DNA of 64,000 nt from Leptodactylus fallax (taxonomy: Eukaryota; Chordata; Amphibia; Anura; Leptodactylidae), in assembly GCA_947044405.1 (NCBI GenBank), contig CAMRHE010000063.1, forward strand, positions 7,470,001-7,534,000. The letters run 5' to 3'. Under the pieces are notes generated by a model, which was not told where the DNA came from, did no database searches, and was given only the letters and a program-made list of their open reading frames with translations. Position numbers and translations under genes: made by a program. Shown in pieces: positions 21,965 through 33,332 of this stretch (position 1 is the stretch's first letter; every line of letters begins with the position of its first letter).

Positions 21965-23228
21965 CAGTGGGGAAAAAAGTATTTAGTCAGTCACCAATTG
22001 TGCAAGTTCTCCCACTTAAAAAGATGAGGCCGGCCTGTAATTGTCATCATAGGTAGACCTCAACTATGAGAGACAAAATGAGAAAACAAATCCGCTCCTT
22101 CATTGCCCTGGCAGTGTGCTTGGGATCATTGTCATGCTGAAAGACCCAGCCACGTTTCATCTTCAATGCCCTTGCTGATGGAAGGAGGTTTGCACTCAAA
22201 ATCTCACAATACATGGCCCCATTCATTCTTTCATGTACACGGATCAGTCGTCCTGGTCCCTTTGCAGAGAAACAGCCCCAAAGCATGATGTTGCCACCCC
22301 CATGCTTCACAGTAGGTATGGTGTTCTTTGGATGCAACTCAGCATTCACTCTCCTCCAAACACCACGAGTTGTGTTTCTACCAAACAGTTCTACTTTGGT
22401 TTCATCTGACCATATGACATTCTCCCAATACTCTTCTGGAACATCCAAATGCTCTCTAGCAAACTTCAGACGGGCCCGGATATGTACTGGCTTAAGCAGG
22501 GGGACACGTCTGGCACTGCAGGATCTGAGTCCCTGGCGGCGTAGTGTGTTACTGACGGTAGCCTTTGTTACGTTAGTCCCAGCTTTCTGCAGGTCACTCA
22601 CTAGGTCCCCCTGTGTGGTTCTGGGATTTTTGCTCACCATTCTTGTGATCATTTTGACCCCACGGAGTGAGATCTTGTGTGGAGCACCTGATGGAGGGAG
22701 ATTATCAGTGGTCTTGTATGTCTTCCATTTTCTAATTATTGCTCCCACAGTTGATTTCTTCACACCAAGCTGCTTGCCTATTGCAGATTCAGTCTTCCCA
22801 GCCTGGTGCAGGTCTACAATTTTGTTTCTGGTGTCCTTCCACAGCTCTTTGGTCTTCACCATAGTGGAGTTTGGAGTGTGACTGTTTGAGGTTGTGGACA
22901 GGGGTCTTTTATACTGATAACAATGTCAAACAGGAGCCATTACTACAGGTAATGAGTGGAGGACAGAGGAGCCTCTTAAAGAAGAAGTTACAGGTCTGTG
23001 AGAGCCAGAAATCTTGCTTGTTTGTAGGTGACCAAATACTTATTTTCCACCATAATTGGCAAATAAATTCTTTAAAAATCAGACAATGTGATTTTCTGGG
23101 TTAGTTTTCTCATTTTGTCTCTCATACTTGAGGTCTACCTATGATGACAATTACAGGCCGGCCTCATCTTTTTAAGTGGGAGAACTTGCACAATTGGTGG
23201 CTGACTAAATACTTTTTTTTCCCCACTG
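21965..23228 (-). mobile_element. Internally deleted Tc1-like transposon, 1264 bp
   Basis: Ends CAGTGGGGAAAAAAGTATTT (left) and its mirror (right) are flanked by TA (21963-21964, 23229-23230). The left inverted repeat spans 21965-22087 and matches the last ~124 bases of the element. On the right an inner direct repeat (AAATACTTATTTTCC near 23035) echoes the outer AAATACTTTTTTTTCCCC, the IR/DR arrangement known from Sleeping Beauty-type elements. The left inner copy is missing, lost with the deletion that also removed the end of the transposase. Confidence 0.88.
22047..22862 (-). pseudogene. Truncated Tc1-like transposase (DD34E type, catalytic E deleted)
   Basis: The open frame is 271 residues against about 340 for the family. 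Residues 1-50 carry a paired-like helix-turn-helix ([17 protein letters not shown]). Residues 80-125 form the second DNA-binding part, with [11 protein letters not shown]153 (WSDETK) and D244 (QHDNDPKH) are present, at the same numbers as in Sleeping Beauty. After about residue 257 the frame runs through a deletion junction (near 22087-22093) into the left inverted repeat, giving [14 protein letters not shown] and a stop. The third catalytic residue and all following sequence are gone, so it cannot transpose by itself. TATAAAAG lies upstream on the minus strand (22906-22913). The element could still be moved by a related complete transposase. Confidence 0.9.
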
Positions 23229-23233
23229 TATAT

Positions 23234-23822
23234 AATCTTCTAATGATGAGCTATCTTTACAATAGCTCATCAGTATCGGCCCCAGAATACCCCTTTAAAG
23301 AGAGTCTGCCAGCAGAACTGAGCTCCATAGATATAGGTTAGGGTCACCTAAATAAAATGGTGTTTTCCTCTTGTGAATCACTGTCTCCACTGCTAAGGTA
23401 TTACAGTTTTTGTCAATATACAAATGAGCTCAAGGCTCCAAAGACCCTAACCTATCTATCTGCAGGGCTGCATAGATGTGCTGGAGTCTGGTGACAGACT
23501 CCCTATAAAGGGGTATTCTGGGGCTGATACTGATGAGCTATCTTTATGATAGGTTATCATTAGAAGATCAAAGATAGTTCATCAGTATCGGCCCCAGAAT
23601 ACCCCTTTAAGGGGAGTCTGTCACCAGACTCCAGCATATCTATGCAGCCCTGCAGATAGATAGGTTAAGGTCTTTGAAGCAATGAGCTCATTTATATATT
23701 GACAAAAACTGTAATACCTTAGCAGTGGAGACAGTGATTCACAAGAGGAAAACACCATTTTATTTAGGTGACCCTAACCTATCTATCTGCGGAGCTCGGT
23801 TCTGGTGGAAGATTCCCTTTAA
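23234..23822. repeat. Large palindrome made of nested foldback elements
   Basis: The left half (23234 to about 23540) and right half (about 23575-23822) are inverted copies. Each holds the block CCCCAGAATACCCC-TTTAA next to a roughly 207 bp unit with CAGATAGATAGGTTAGGGTC, AAAATGGTGTTTTCCTC and GTCTGGTGACAGACTCC. The two units are in opposite orientation and more than 90% alike by eye. The right unit is bounded by TTAA at 23607-23610 and 23819-23822. Confidence 0.8.
23611..23818. mobile_element. TTAA-flanked MITE, 'gtctggtgacagactcc' family
   Basis: 208 bases between TTAA duplications. The inverted partner is at 23299-23504, where one flanking TTAA has become ATAA. Fragments of the same family flank the hAT insertion at 33333-34191. 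Confidence 0.7.
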
Positions 23823-24472
23823 ACTAAACTGTTAGAGATGTGGTTTTTGTTTCCCGTGGAAATCAGAGCAGAATTATAAATCCAGCTCTGGGCTACAAGG
23901 CTTCACACACATGTAAATGTTATTTATAGACAGTTCTTTTTCTTTTTGCACTTTTTTCCCCACTGCATCATTTCCAGACGGTACTGAAGGGCAAAGTCAT
24001 TTTCTATCAAGGTTTGTTTTTTTTTTTTTTTTTTTTTTTCTGTCTCCTCGATGAATCCAGGATTATATTGGGTTATACAAATTTAATCTCCATTTATGTT
24101 TCCTGGTAAAAGTATATTAAAATAAATAGAAGTAACAGCCTGGATAGTTTTTCTTGGCAGCGTACAGACCATTGTAGTGCGGATGACCCAGTAATTGGGT
24201 TAAAGTTCCAACTGCACGGTCACATTTCATAACTATGCTTTGTATTGTATGCTAGATGACATTAACTAGGTTGTAACTATGGGGCAGAGGCGCATATCCC
24301 CTAGCAAAGCTTTCATCATGTCTAAGAGTCCGTGCACACTGGCAGGGGAGCTGAATGGCTCCTTTAGTAGGAGCTGCACAACCTCCGTCTGCTGCTCTAC
24401 AGGCTTCATCAGGCCGCATGTAAAGAGATATTGGGGGGAATTTATTAAGACGACTGATCCTTCTGTTAGTCT

Positions 24473-24620
24473 TAAAGGGGTTGTCTAGGTTAACCTGGTT
24501 TTTCGCAAGGAGGTTACGGAGGGTGAAAAAAAAAAAAAAAAAACATACTCGCCCTGGTTCTCCGATATCTCCAAGCACAGTCCGATCCTGCTGCTTCGGG
24601 TCTTGTTTTGGTGAGCGTCC
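24473..24620. repeat. Truncated TTAA MITE arm
   Basis: TTAAAGGGGTTGTCTAGGTTAA followed by a poly-A run and CATACTCGCCC. This is the left arm of the family seen complete at 1054-1528; no right end is found. Confidence 0.5.
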
Positions 24621-25660
24621 TACTCCAATTCACTTGAATGGTAAGTTCAGGCATAATCTGCCTAAAGATAGGACAGACACTATTTTCATCTGCTATCTTA
24701 TTTTTTCAGCTACTGGAAAATTGTCTGAAGTGTCCCATTGAAATAAATGGAAGGTGGAATTTTTTGCGTCGGATTGCACCGTAAAAAATATATGCTGTGT
24801 GAACTTACCATTATAGCTCCTTTCAAAATAAACCCATAATACGGCCATATGCCTAGGCTTAATCTTCGTGGGGAATTTACATTGAGATAAATACCAAAAA
24901 CACTTGGTGCAGGCAACTTTTTGTGTTTTTAATTGAGGTCAAGTAGAGATAATATTGTTGGGCCGCTATAAAAAGTCAGATTGGCACCTGAGGTGATAAA
25001 ATTGAGTCCTAAGGCCTACAGTATTGTATGCGTGCATGCTCTATGGCTTAGGTAGACTTCATAAACTCCATATAGCAGCACATAGAGTCCCTATGGGTTT
25101 GGTTTCCAGACCCCTAACCACCCTGTGTGCCACCATAAGTGAGGGAATGTGTTGTACCCCAGAAGCCATGAACCTAGGCGACTCGGTTATGTAAAATCTA
25201 TTAGACACAACTTGTGTCATCCTGACTTGATCCTTATGCTGTGCATGCTGCAGTATGTTTACGTCTTGCCTGTGCCCTTCAGGCCTAGAAGAATGTATAC
25301 ATGAGTCACAAGATAAAGTGAAAAATAATATGCGGTCAAGGTAATTGTTGGGTTTCTCGTTGCTCTGGGATCAGATTCCCATGGCTTGCCTGTGGGTTTT
25401 GTGTAGACTGGGAGGATCAGGACGTCTCTTCATGGAAATGAGTTTTACGCTAAAGATTACTTCTACTTATCACTGAGACCTGTGACACGTGATGCAAGAT
25501 ACACACACGGACAAGTATCAAAGTCCACATCTGATGTTTACACACATATATACACTTGTACACTCAGTCCTATGAATACACATAACACATACTGGTTATA
25601 CTCCTATCCATACATGCATACACTAACACATACATTATCACATATACATACTTATACTCA

Positions 25661-25834
25661 CAGAGGCATAATGTGTGGCACCTGGGCCCCAATGCAAAAT
25701 CTGTAATGGGCCCCCCGACTTACCATGTACTATTTATAACTCTGGTACTGTCTATAATACTGTTGTCGGACCGCTTCAGGCTCAGGGGCCTGGAAGCGAT
25801 AGCTAAATCTGCACCTCCAATAGCTACACCCCTG
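25661..25834. mobile_element. Short hAT-like MITE (CAGAGGCAT ends)
   Basis: CAGAGGCATAATGTG at the left and ATAGCTACACCCCTG at the right resemble the ends of the 2.07 kb element at 5466-7537. The flanks TATACTCA and TATACTTG agree at 6 of 8 bases, consistent with an aged hAT target duplication. Confidence 0.55.
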
Positions 25835-25872
25835 TATACTTGTGCACACATAAATATATAATGTAGCGTTAA

Positions 25873-26035
25873 CCCGAACTTCTGCAATTGTCTGAGCTGC
25901 TGCAGCCTGATATCTTATCACAGAAGACATAAAAAAACAATGAAAACTTTTTGAAAAATGTTTTTCATTGTTTATTGTGGTCTTCTGTGGTAAGATATCA
26001 CGCTGCAGCAGTTTAACCAATTGCAGACGTTGGGG
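25873..26035. mobile_element. TTAA-flanked foldback MITE, 163 bp
   Basis: TTAA at 25869-25872 and 26036-26039. The arms CCCGAACTTCTGCAATTG and CAATTGCAGACGTTGGGG continue through GATATCTTATCACAGAAGAC and its mirror, so the whole unit folds back over about 60 bases per side. Confidence 0.75.
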
Positions 26036-27732
26036 TTAACTTTGCTACATCTGTATATACTCATGTCCATATACCTACTCATACTGTACTTGCTTAGGTA
26101 CACATACTTACTCCTATCTATACACTTACTTACAGTATACATATATTCATACATACACATGCACACATACATACTTCTAACATACATAAATGCATATGTA
26201 GAGGATGATTTATCATGGCTTATGTTCCAGAAAAATTGCATAAAGCCATGGAAAGTTCAAATTTGTTTGCGCAAATTAGAATTTTTGCTAACAAAAAAGT
26301 GACATTTAAATGGTCACTAACTTTTCAGACAACTTAATTTCATAGTGGATGTAATTCTGGACCGAAATGTAATGTACTTTAATTAAAAATTGTTGCTAGT
26401 TTATTGTTCACTCTCTGTTACTACGGAAAGTCTGTCTTTAGAAATCAACAAGCTCAAGATGGGAACGCAGAGGGGGAAGGGCAGGTCTCTCTTCACAGCC
26501 TCTGCATAGTTACACACAGCTTTGCTGCTCTATGCTCCCTGCCTGTACACAGTGTGAGTTGCGACAAGTTGCAGCCTCCTCTCTGAACTGAGTATAAGGA
26601 GTGCCTATGATGCAATTCTGTCTACTTCTGTCTAGCTGCTTGTGCTATTGCTGATGGGATGTTGGTCATAAACAGTAAGCAGCTGTCCTGTTTCTGCTCA
26701 GATTTCTTCTTTTTTTGTGTTGGGGATGTTTTTAGCTGCTGCATTTGTAGTCTGGTGTCTCTGGATCTCCTATATTATTGCCTCTTGGGCTTTTCTTAGG
26801 TATCTGTTTGCTATTTTGCAGTTACACCTGGCAGAGTTATATGTAAAGAAACCAGTAGTAGTAGTAGTGGTAATGACTCTGTATCGTACACGCCCCCTGC
26901 CTCAGATTGAAATGCAAAAATGTGCGGCAGCCATAATGGGGCTATTAACAGCAGTTAAACTGATAGGGCACCATGTATGAAGGCTTATACAGCCAGAAAA
27001 CAGACTGCCCAGCAAGACCCTGCACATATTTCAACTTTCAATGAAAACTTAGGTTCCCTTTATGTACTTGTTCCCTTCACGCCACTTTCCAGTTATCCAA
27101 CATGTCCATATGTGCTCAGCGTATCTTAAGTGTCCTATTTGCATTCACCGGATTGGAATGTGTTGGCAAACCTCTGTCTGGAACACCATGGTCTCCTGTG
27201 CTTTTTTATGTTGAGGGAGTCAGTAAAAATTTTTTACCATGTGGTACGCTTTCTCATGGTTGACACATCCTGTTGTATGCCTGTTCAATGGGCCAGATCA
27301 AGGGCTTCCTTTGGATGTATATGTCAGGGATCCTTCTGATAGAGTACCCTTAATGTAGGGTCCATATGAGATGTGAACAGAGCCTTATTCACACATACTG
27401 TATTCCCACATACACACACACGCTCATGTACACAATTTTACTATGAAGACTCAGCATGGTGGCTCAGTGGTTAGCACTCTTACATTTCACTACTACAGTC
27501 CATTGTTTCACCCTGCATGACATTTTTATGGGTTTCCTATGTTTATTTTGGTTTCCTCCATCTCAGCTTAACATATGGTGTGTATATGACCTAAAATGGG
27601 AACATCTCTTGAGTTTCACAAGGCTAGGTCCGAACAGATTCCAAAAATGTCATAGACTTCTGTGTTGTCCAATAATCCAGAATATCTGATCTATCAATTA
27701 CCAAATCCAATTTATTCCGGATTATAGAAATT

Positions 27733-27801
27733 CTACTATACTATTCTAATTCTAATTCTAATTATACTATACTATACTATACTATACTATACTATACTAT
27801 A
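27733..27801. repeat. (ACTAT)n pentanucleotide microsatellite
   Basis: About eight perfect ACTAT units follow a short TCTAAT run. Confidence 0.9.
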
Positions 27802-28682
27802 GATTTGATTCCTACCATAAAGTTGGAAGTGGTTTTTGAGTTTTTTTCTTATCTATAAAACTTTTTGCCTTTTTGGCTCCATTTTTTTTTATCGTACCCC
27901 AAATCTGACCATTTTATGACAGTCATTTGTTTTACTTTCCCACACTATCGCAATATATTTGCATCCGCTGTGTTTTTGCTGCACAGTTTACAAGTCGAAA
28001 GGACGTCCAGATGTCACCGGTTTATCATGGATGCTAAAGTTCACGTCTGGTTCCTATTAGCTGTCATTTGTTTTTACTGGGCTGGCATTCCTTACTGAGA
28101 TTGTAAAACATAGGCATTATATTACCTATATACTATAGTAAAGCTTCGGAAGATAATGTAGTGTACTATAACATCACTGTTTACAAATCTGAGTCCTAGT
28201 TGGAGGTTTGGACCACCGACTCTACAGCCTTGGTTTCTTCTTTGTTGCCACTTTTGGGTAGAGCCCTTTTTGTTGAGTTGGATGATTTCACTATAATCTT
28301 TGAATGGGATGATGCTGCCCTTTTAAACAGCTGATGGGTGGGGTTGGACCCCTCCAATCTGGTACTGATACCCTATAATGAGGATAACCTATTAATATTA
28401 TGAATTCCGTAAACACAATTAAAGGGATTTTCCAGCAGTTAAATGGATTGCCCAGGTTTTAGGATTTGATGACGTATCCTAGTACAGGGCTGATCGTATT
28501 ACGTACAATATATGGCCACATGTGGTGTCCATCCTCTGTATAGTGGCCAGGGACCGGTACTGCAGCTCAACTCCCATTGACTTCAGTGGGAGCTGATCTG
28601 CAGCATCGGTGCTCAGCCTCTATACAGGGACTGGACATATCTGCTTCCGGTCCGTTATTGTGTATCGTACAGGTGCCGAAAG

Positions 28683-28868
28683 TGGCCCCATACAGCTGAT
28701 CGATGCGGGTGCAGTCTGTGGCCCCCCCCCCACCAGTCAGATATTTATGGTCTATCCTAAGGATCTGCTGTTCAGTTTGAAGCGACTATCCTTAAGGTAG
28801 GCCATAAATATCTAATTGGTGTGGTGTAACAGACTGCACCACTCGCATCGATCAGCCATATGGGGCCC
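28683..28868. repeat. Foldback element around a GATCGATGCG box
   Basis: CCCCATACAGCTGATCGATG, TGCAGTCTGT and ATATTTATGGTCTATCCTAA are mirrored by TTAAGGTAGGCCATAAATAT, ACAGACTGCA and CGCATCGATCAGCC. Confidence 0.6.
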
Positions 28869-28958
28869 CTTTCGGCAGTATTTCGGCCACCCCAATGATG
28901 TGATATTGATGACTTCTCCAAGCAGAGGTTATCAATATTACAATCCTGGAAAACACCC

Positions 28959-29793
28959 TTAAAGGGGTTGTCTGGGAAAATTTATTTATTTTTTTAAATA
29001 GGCTGGGGGGGGGGGGGTGAAAAAAGCGTGGTCCAGTCCACTGTTGTCTTCAGGCGGCTCAGCGAAGGACAAGGAACGTCACTGCCTGTAAGGCAGGGTT
29101 CACACTAACGTTGGAGTCCGTTATGAAGGTGTCCGTTAAAAAAAAAAAAAAAAAAACGGACCTATCATAATGGACACTAACTGATGTTAATGTGTCCGTT
29201 TTTTTAACTGATCCAATTAATGGTTCAGTTAAAAAAAACGGACACATTAGCATCAGTTAGTGTCCATTTTTTAACACTGTCCGTTTTTTTTTTTTGTGTT
29301 TGTTTCTCCTTTTTGAGCATGACACAATATAAAAACCCATTGAAATGAATGGAGATTTTAACGGTTCAGCTAGTGTCCGATGCTAAAATCTTGTAACGGA
29401 CAATAGCAACGGACACTACTGACGGTCACCAACGGTAGTGTGAACGCCCCCTAAAAAAAAAAATTGTCATACTCACCTGTTCCGGCATCCTCCCAGCGTG
29501 GTCCGATCCTGCAGCTCAGCGGTCTTCTTGAAGTGAAATTCCTCACCATCTGTGACGTCCCGGGGTCCATACCGATGAAGCTGTTGAGTAGCCTCAGCAG
29601 TCAAGTAACCGCTCGTCACAGCTGGCGAGGAATTTCACTTCAAGAAGACCGCTGAGCTGCAGGATCGGACCACGCTGGGAGGATGCCGGAACAGGTGAGT
29701 GTGACTATTTATTTTATTTTTTTTTTTTTTTTTTTTTTTTTCTCCTCCCTCTGGCCTATTTAAAAATTAAATTTTTTGCTCAGACAACCTCTA
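28959..29793. mobile_element. TTAA-type foldback MITE interrupted by a second foldback element
   Basis: CCCTTAAAGGGGTTGTCTGG at the left and TTGCTCAGACAACCTCTAA at the right mark the outer family. Between 29093 and 29455 a 'ggttcacactag' family element is inserted. The right part contains a perfect hairpin (GCTGAGCTGCAGGATCGG and its mirror, 29501-29690) and a consensus donor CAG|GTGAGT at 29692-29700 on the + strand. Confidence 0.55.
29093..29455. mobile_element. Nested foldback MITE, 'ggttcacactag' family
   Basis: GGGTTCACACTAACGTTGG at the left is mirrored by CCAACGGTAGTGTGAACGCC at the right. Long inverted runs of TGTCCGTTTTTTTAACTG and its complement lie inside. Confidence 0.7.
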
Positions 29794-30716
29794 ACTTTAT
29801 TACAGATAAATGGATTATATATGGGGGCGCTATTGCCTTCATGTTTATGCCCAAAACCATATTTGCCACAAAAGTGGTGAAAAGTGGTACTGCAAGGGAC
29901 AGAATGTGAATTCTAGAAATGACAGAACAGACTCCTCATTTTGAAAAAGGAAAAAACTACTTTGTCTATAATATACCATCATTTTCCTAAGAGGTTATAC
30001 ATTATACTATAATAGTCTGGGGGAATCCAATTAAATCTTGCCTTTGGATGATCCCGCACGGGACAAATGTGTTATGAAAGGAATTGTAAACAGCGCAGTA
30101 AATAGCCTCTGGTCCGACTTGAGACGTCGAGGAGTTGTGTAATGTACAAACTCGGCTGCGAAATAACAAATACGTATTGTAGAAAACACAGAGATTGTCA
30201 GTCACACCCAATTATACCAGGGAGCTCCAGCAAGCTCCGCTCTAAAGTGCTTGATACTGTTTTGATTTCAGTTGCTCCTCAGGGAAGATTAGTGAAATTG
30301 TGTTCATGCCTCAAAAATCATGAAAGAAATTGAAGCTCCGACCATGCATGTCTGCCGTAGGCTTGTTAAAAGTCTTCCTTGTTCTAGCATGAGAGTTGGC
30401 TGAGGTTTAACATTCAGTGGTATGAGCAGAGCCAAGGATCAACCCAAAGAGCGGCTATTACACTGATATATGTCTTGTCACATCTTCACAATGTCTTTCT
30501 CGGGTTAGGAGTCAATAGGAAATTAGTTAAAGGACAACCAAACTCAAACATACAGTAAATCATCCTGGTTGGGTCAACTGTAGGATTCTTAGAGTGGTTT
30601 GCACGTTTTGTTCCTGACCGTTGCAAAACTTTTCACATGATGAGAGCTGTGCTGACATGGTCATGAAAGGGCATATTTTCCTGCCGCGATGAAGGCCACC
30701 AGGGATCCACTAAAAA

Positions 30717-31119
30717 GCCTATTTTGAGGTTGGGTTTGTTCTGGTTCACGGAATTGTTTTGCCAAAATTGGGACTGTTGGCAGGTATGTTATAGGACAAA
30801 TGGGGCAAATGCCTAGGGGTCCTCCTCACCTTCTGAGGTCTTTCCCATTGTGCCAGCTATCACTGGACATAGAGGATAGGGGGTGGAGGGCAAAGGACAT
30901 GAGGGAAATGAGGACATGAGGAAAAGCCTATTTTGAGGTTGGGTTTGTTCTGGTTCACGGAATTGTTTTGCCAAAATTGGGACTGTTGGCAGGTATATTA
31001 TAGGACAAAAGGGGCAAATGCCTAGGGGTCCTCCTCACCTTCTGAGGTCTTTCCTATTGTGCCAGCTATCCCTGGACATAGGGGTTAGGGGGTGGAGGAC
31101 AGATGACATGAGGGAAAGG
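30717..31119. repeat. Tandem duplication, 209-bp period, two copies
   Basis: The stretch beginning GCCTATTTTGAGGTTGGG at 30717 repeats from 30926 with few differences. Each copy contains CCAAAATTGG (30762-30771 and 30971-30980), which fits the CArG consensus CC(A/T)6GG. Confidence 0.9.
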
Positions 31120-31640
31120 TTAAGTTTACACAGAATCTGCTGCAAAAAATCTTGACTCTCATTCCTTCAGATACTTCTATATTCCACTAACTTAACAAAA
31201 TCAGAAAAAGGAGTTTCTTGCATTTTGGGTATTGCCTAAAACGGAGATTCCCTCTAAAGGAGTCTTCCAAGTTATAAAAAAATAAAAAAAAATATTGGAG
31301 ACCACCAGTTTTCCAATATGGGGACCCTTGATAACAATTTTCAGGTTTTCATATGGAGTTACCTATGCTATTTTTATTTTTTGAGTAGCGACAGGCTATG
31401 ACACAACAGATGGCAAGTTAAAGGGGTTGTCACATTACAGAAAACCACAGAATTTTGCCAGATTTAGCTTTAGCTACAGGGGACTATAGAATTACATGGT
31501 GGCCAATTACATGTATTGCTTGAATCCACCACATTCTGTTCTGGCCCATAGGGAGCGGGGACCCTAGAGGAGGACTCATCTGTGATGTCCATAGGTCTCT
31601 TCAGGGTTTATGGACAGAGTGCCTTTAAGCGACGATCCCC

Positions 31641-31925
31641 CTGAGCTGTGGGGTCGGAGTCAAGGAGTCAGGGCTAGTTTTGTGTCGAGTCATAGTCGGA
31701 AAAAGTTACCGTCTCTGGCTTTGGAATAATTAAATTATATTGTACAATTATGGATATATAGTGTGTTACATATGCATTTTTATATAGTCAATCACTAGTT
31801 TTTCGTGAATTAGAGGATCTTTACTGCTTCAGTCTGACCATGGCTGTCATGAAGGAGTCTGAGTCGGGTGTGGAAAAATAGAGGAGTCAGAGTCGTTGGT
31901 TTGGCCTATTGACTTCACAGCCCTG
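31641..31925. mobile_element. hAT MITE with CTGTGGAGTCGG-type ends
   Basis: The left end CTGAGCTGTGGGGTCGGAGTC and right end GACTTCACAGCCCTG are degenerate forms of CAGGGCTGTGGAGTCGG. The flanks CGATCCCC (31633-31640) and CAACCCCT (31926-31933) are weakly alike. The better-preserved relative is at 37086-37388. Confidence 0.6.
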
Positions 31926-32383
31926 CAACCCCTCTTTAAAAAGTCTTGACTTATACTATCACAAAAAAATTTAAAAATTCCTCATACTTTTTGTTCTGTA
32001 TTTTTTGTCTCACTAGAAGATTTCTCTTCTTCTATAGCCAAGGCTTGAGTTAAAGTGACTTTGTCTGGTATATGACCTTGAGACTTCTGCTGGTTCACGA
32101 GCTTTAGACTCAATAATTTACCAATGTGCTTAGTTAATCACCATGAAGGAATCCTATTAAGGCATCCTTTCCACCCGAATCATTTTATTACTGTGTTGAA
32201 TGTAAGGCAAAGACGTGTTCCTGCTCCAGGCTTGCTCGTGTATTATGGGCACTTCTTAAACCAGGAGGATATCTCGTCAATATCAGATTTTATAGATGGT
32301 CAATAGGATGAAAATAATCCTATTTAATCCGTCTTGGTATTCTGAAGAATTTTTGTTTACAAAAAAGAATATTTTCTCAGGTA

Positions 32384-32456
32384 TAAAGTACTGTGTAAAG
32401 GTAAAAATGCTTTAAAAAAATAGAAGTGTTAATAGTGTTATTTTTGTCAATGGAAG
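32384..32456. repeat. Tc1-type terminal inverted repeat relic
   Basis: AAAGTACTGTGTAAAGGTAA and AAAAATAGAAGTGTTAATAG resemble the terminal repeat of the Tc1 family whose transposase relic lies at 42888-43206. It is solitary, with no partner end nearby. Confidence 0.5.
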
Positions 32457-32731
32457 GGGTTTCCCGCTTTGGTGGTCGATATATATCAGGTCAGGGGGGA
32501 TCTGACACCTGGACCCTACACAGATCAGCTGTTCCAGGCAGCCTCCAGCACTGGAACCTCTACAGAGGATGGAGTCAGTAGCAGAAGACTCTGTCCACTG
32601 TATAGTGGCTGTGTCGCAGTACTGCAGCTCTGTTCCCATTACATATACTGTTTTTGACTCCATCCCCTGTACAAGTTTTGGCCTGGAACAGCTTATCCAG
32701 TGTCAGAATCCAGCCCAGAAAATATCTTTAA

Positions 32732-33190
32732 AAGGAGTCTGCCACCTCCCCCAACATATTCATCCACTACCGCATTACAGAGCACATTACAGTGATGCAC
32801 ATCATAGCACTGTTATGTAAATCATATTTGTAGATTTCGTGAAAAACAACTTTGAAGCTTTATGAGGCAGTTGGTGCACTGTGGGCGGGCCTCAAACCCT
32901 GGGAGCACTGCTCTTATTGCTCAAGTAGGATGGGTGATGTCATAACAGTTAGAGGATCAACTTTCACTGCACAGGCAGGAGATGATAGGGGTCGAAGTAT
33001 TGTGCAGTGCTCCAGGGAGCTGAAGGCCCGCCCCCAGAGCACCAGCTGCCTCATTTCCATAAGACTGCAAAGTTGTTTTTCAACAAATCCACAAAAGTGA
33101 CATAACAGAGGTAGGTTGTTTATCACTGTAATGTGTTCTGTAATGTGGTGGTGGCAGCTGAATATGCTTGGGGGTGGTGATAGAATCCCT
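32732..33190. mobile_element. TTAA-flanked foldback MITE, 459 bp
   Basis: TTAA at 32728-32731 and 33191-33194. The arms share GGAGTCTGCCACC and GTGGTGATAGAATCCC-type ends, plus mirrored GGGAGCACTGC/GCAGTGCTCC and GAGGCAG/CTGCCTC words. A truncated relative lies at 63249-63560. Confidence 0.7.
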
Positions 33191-33332
33191 TTAAGTAGAA
33201 CTCCATGGAAGGCTCTGAATGTTGTGCCGTTTTAAAGGGAGTGTGTTCTGCAGATTGATTCCGGTGATTCTAACCTATCTAACACCAGAACCCAACATAT
33301 ATGTGATACGCTGGGTTCTGGTGACCCTAACC

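Noticed and set aside
22213..22881. 222-residue + strand frame
   Set aside because: It is the antisense shadow of the deleted Tc1 transposase.
26717..26980. 87-residue frame with hydrophobic stretches resembling a membrane protein
   Set aside because: The valine run comes from a GTA trinucleotide repeat (about 26855-26871), and no family match is recognised.
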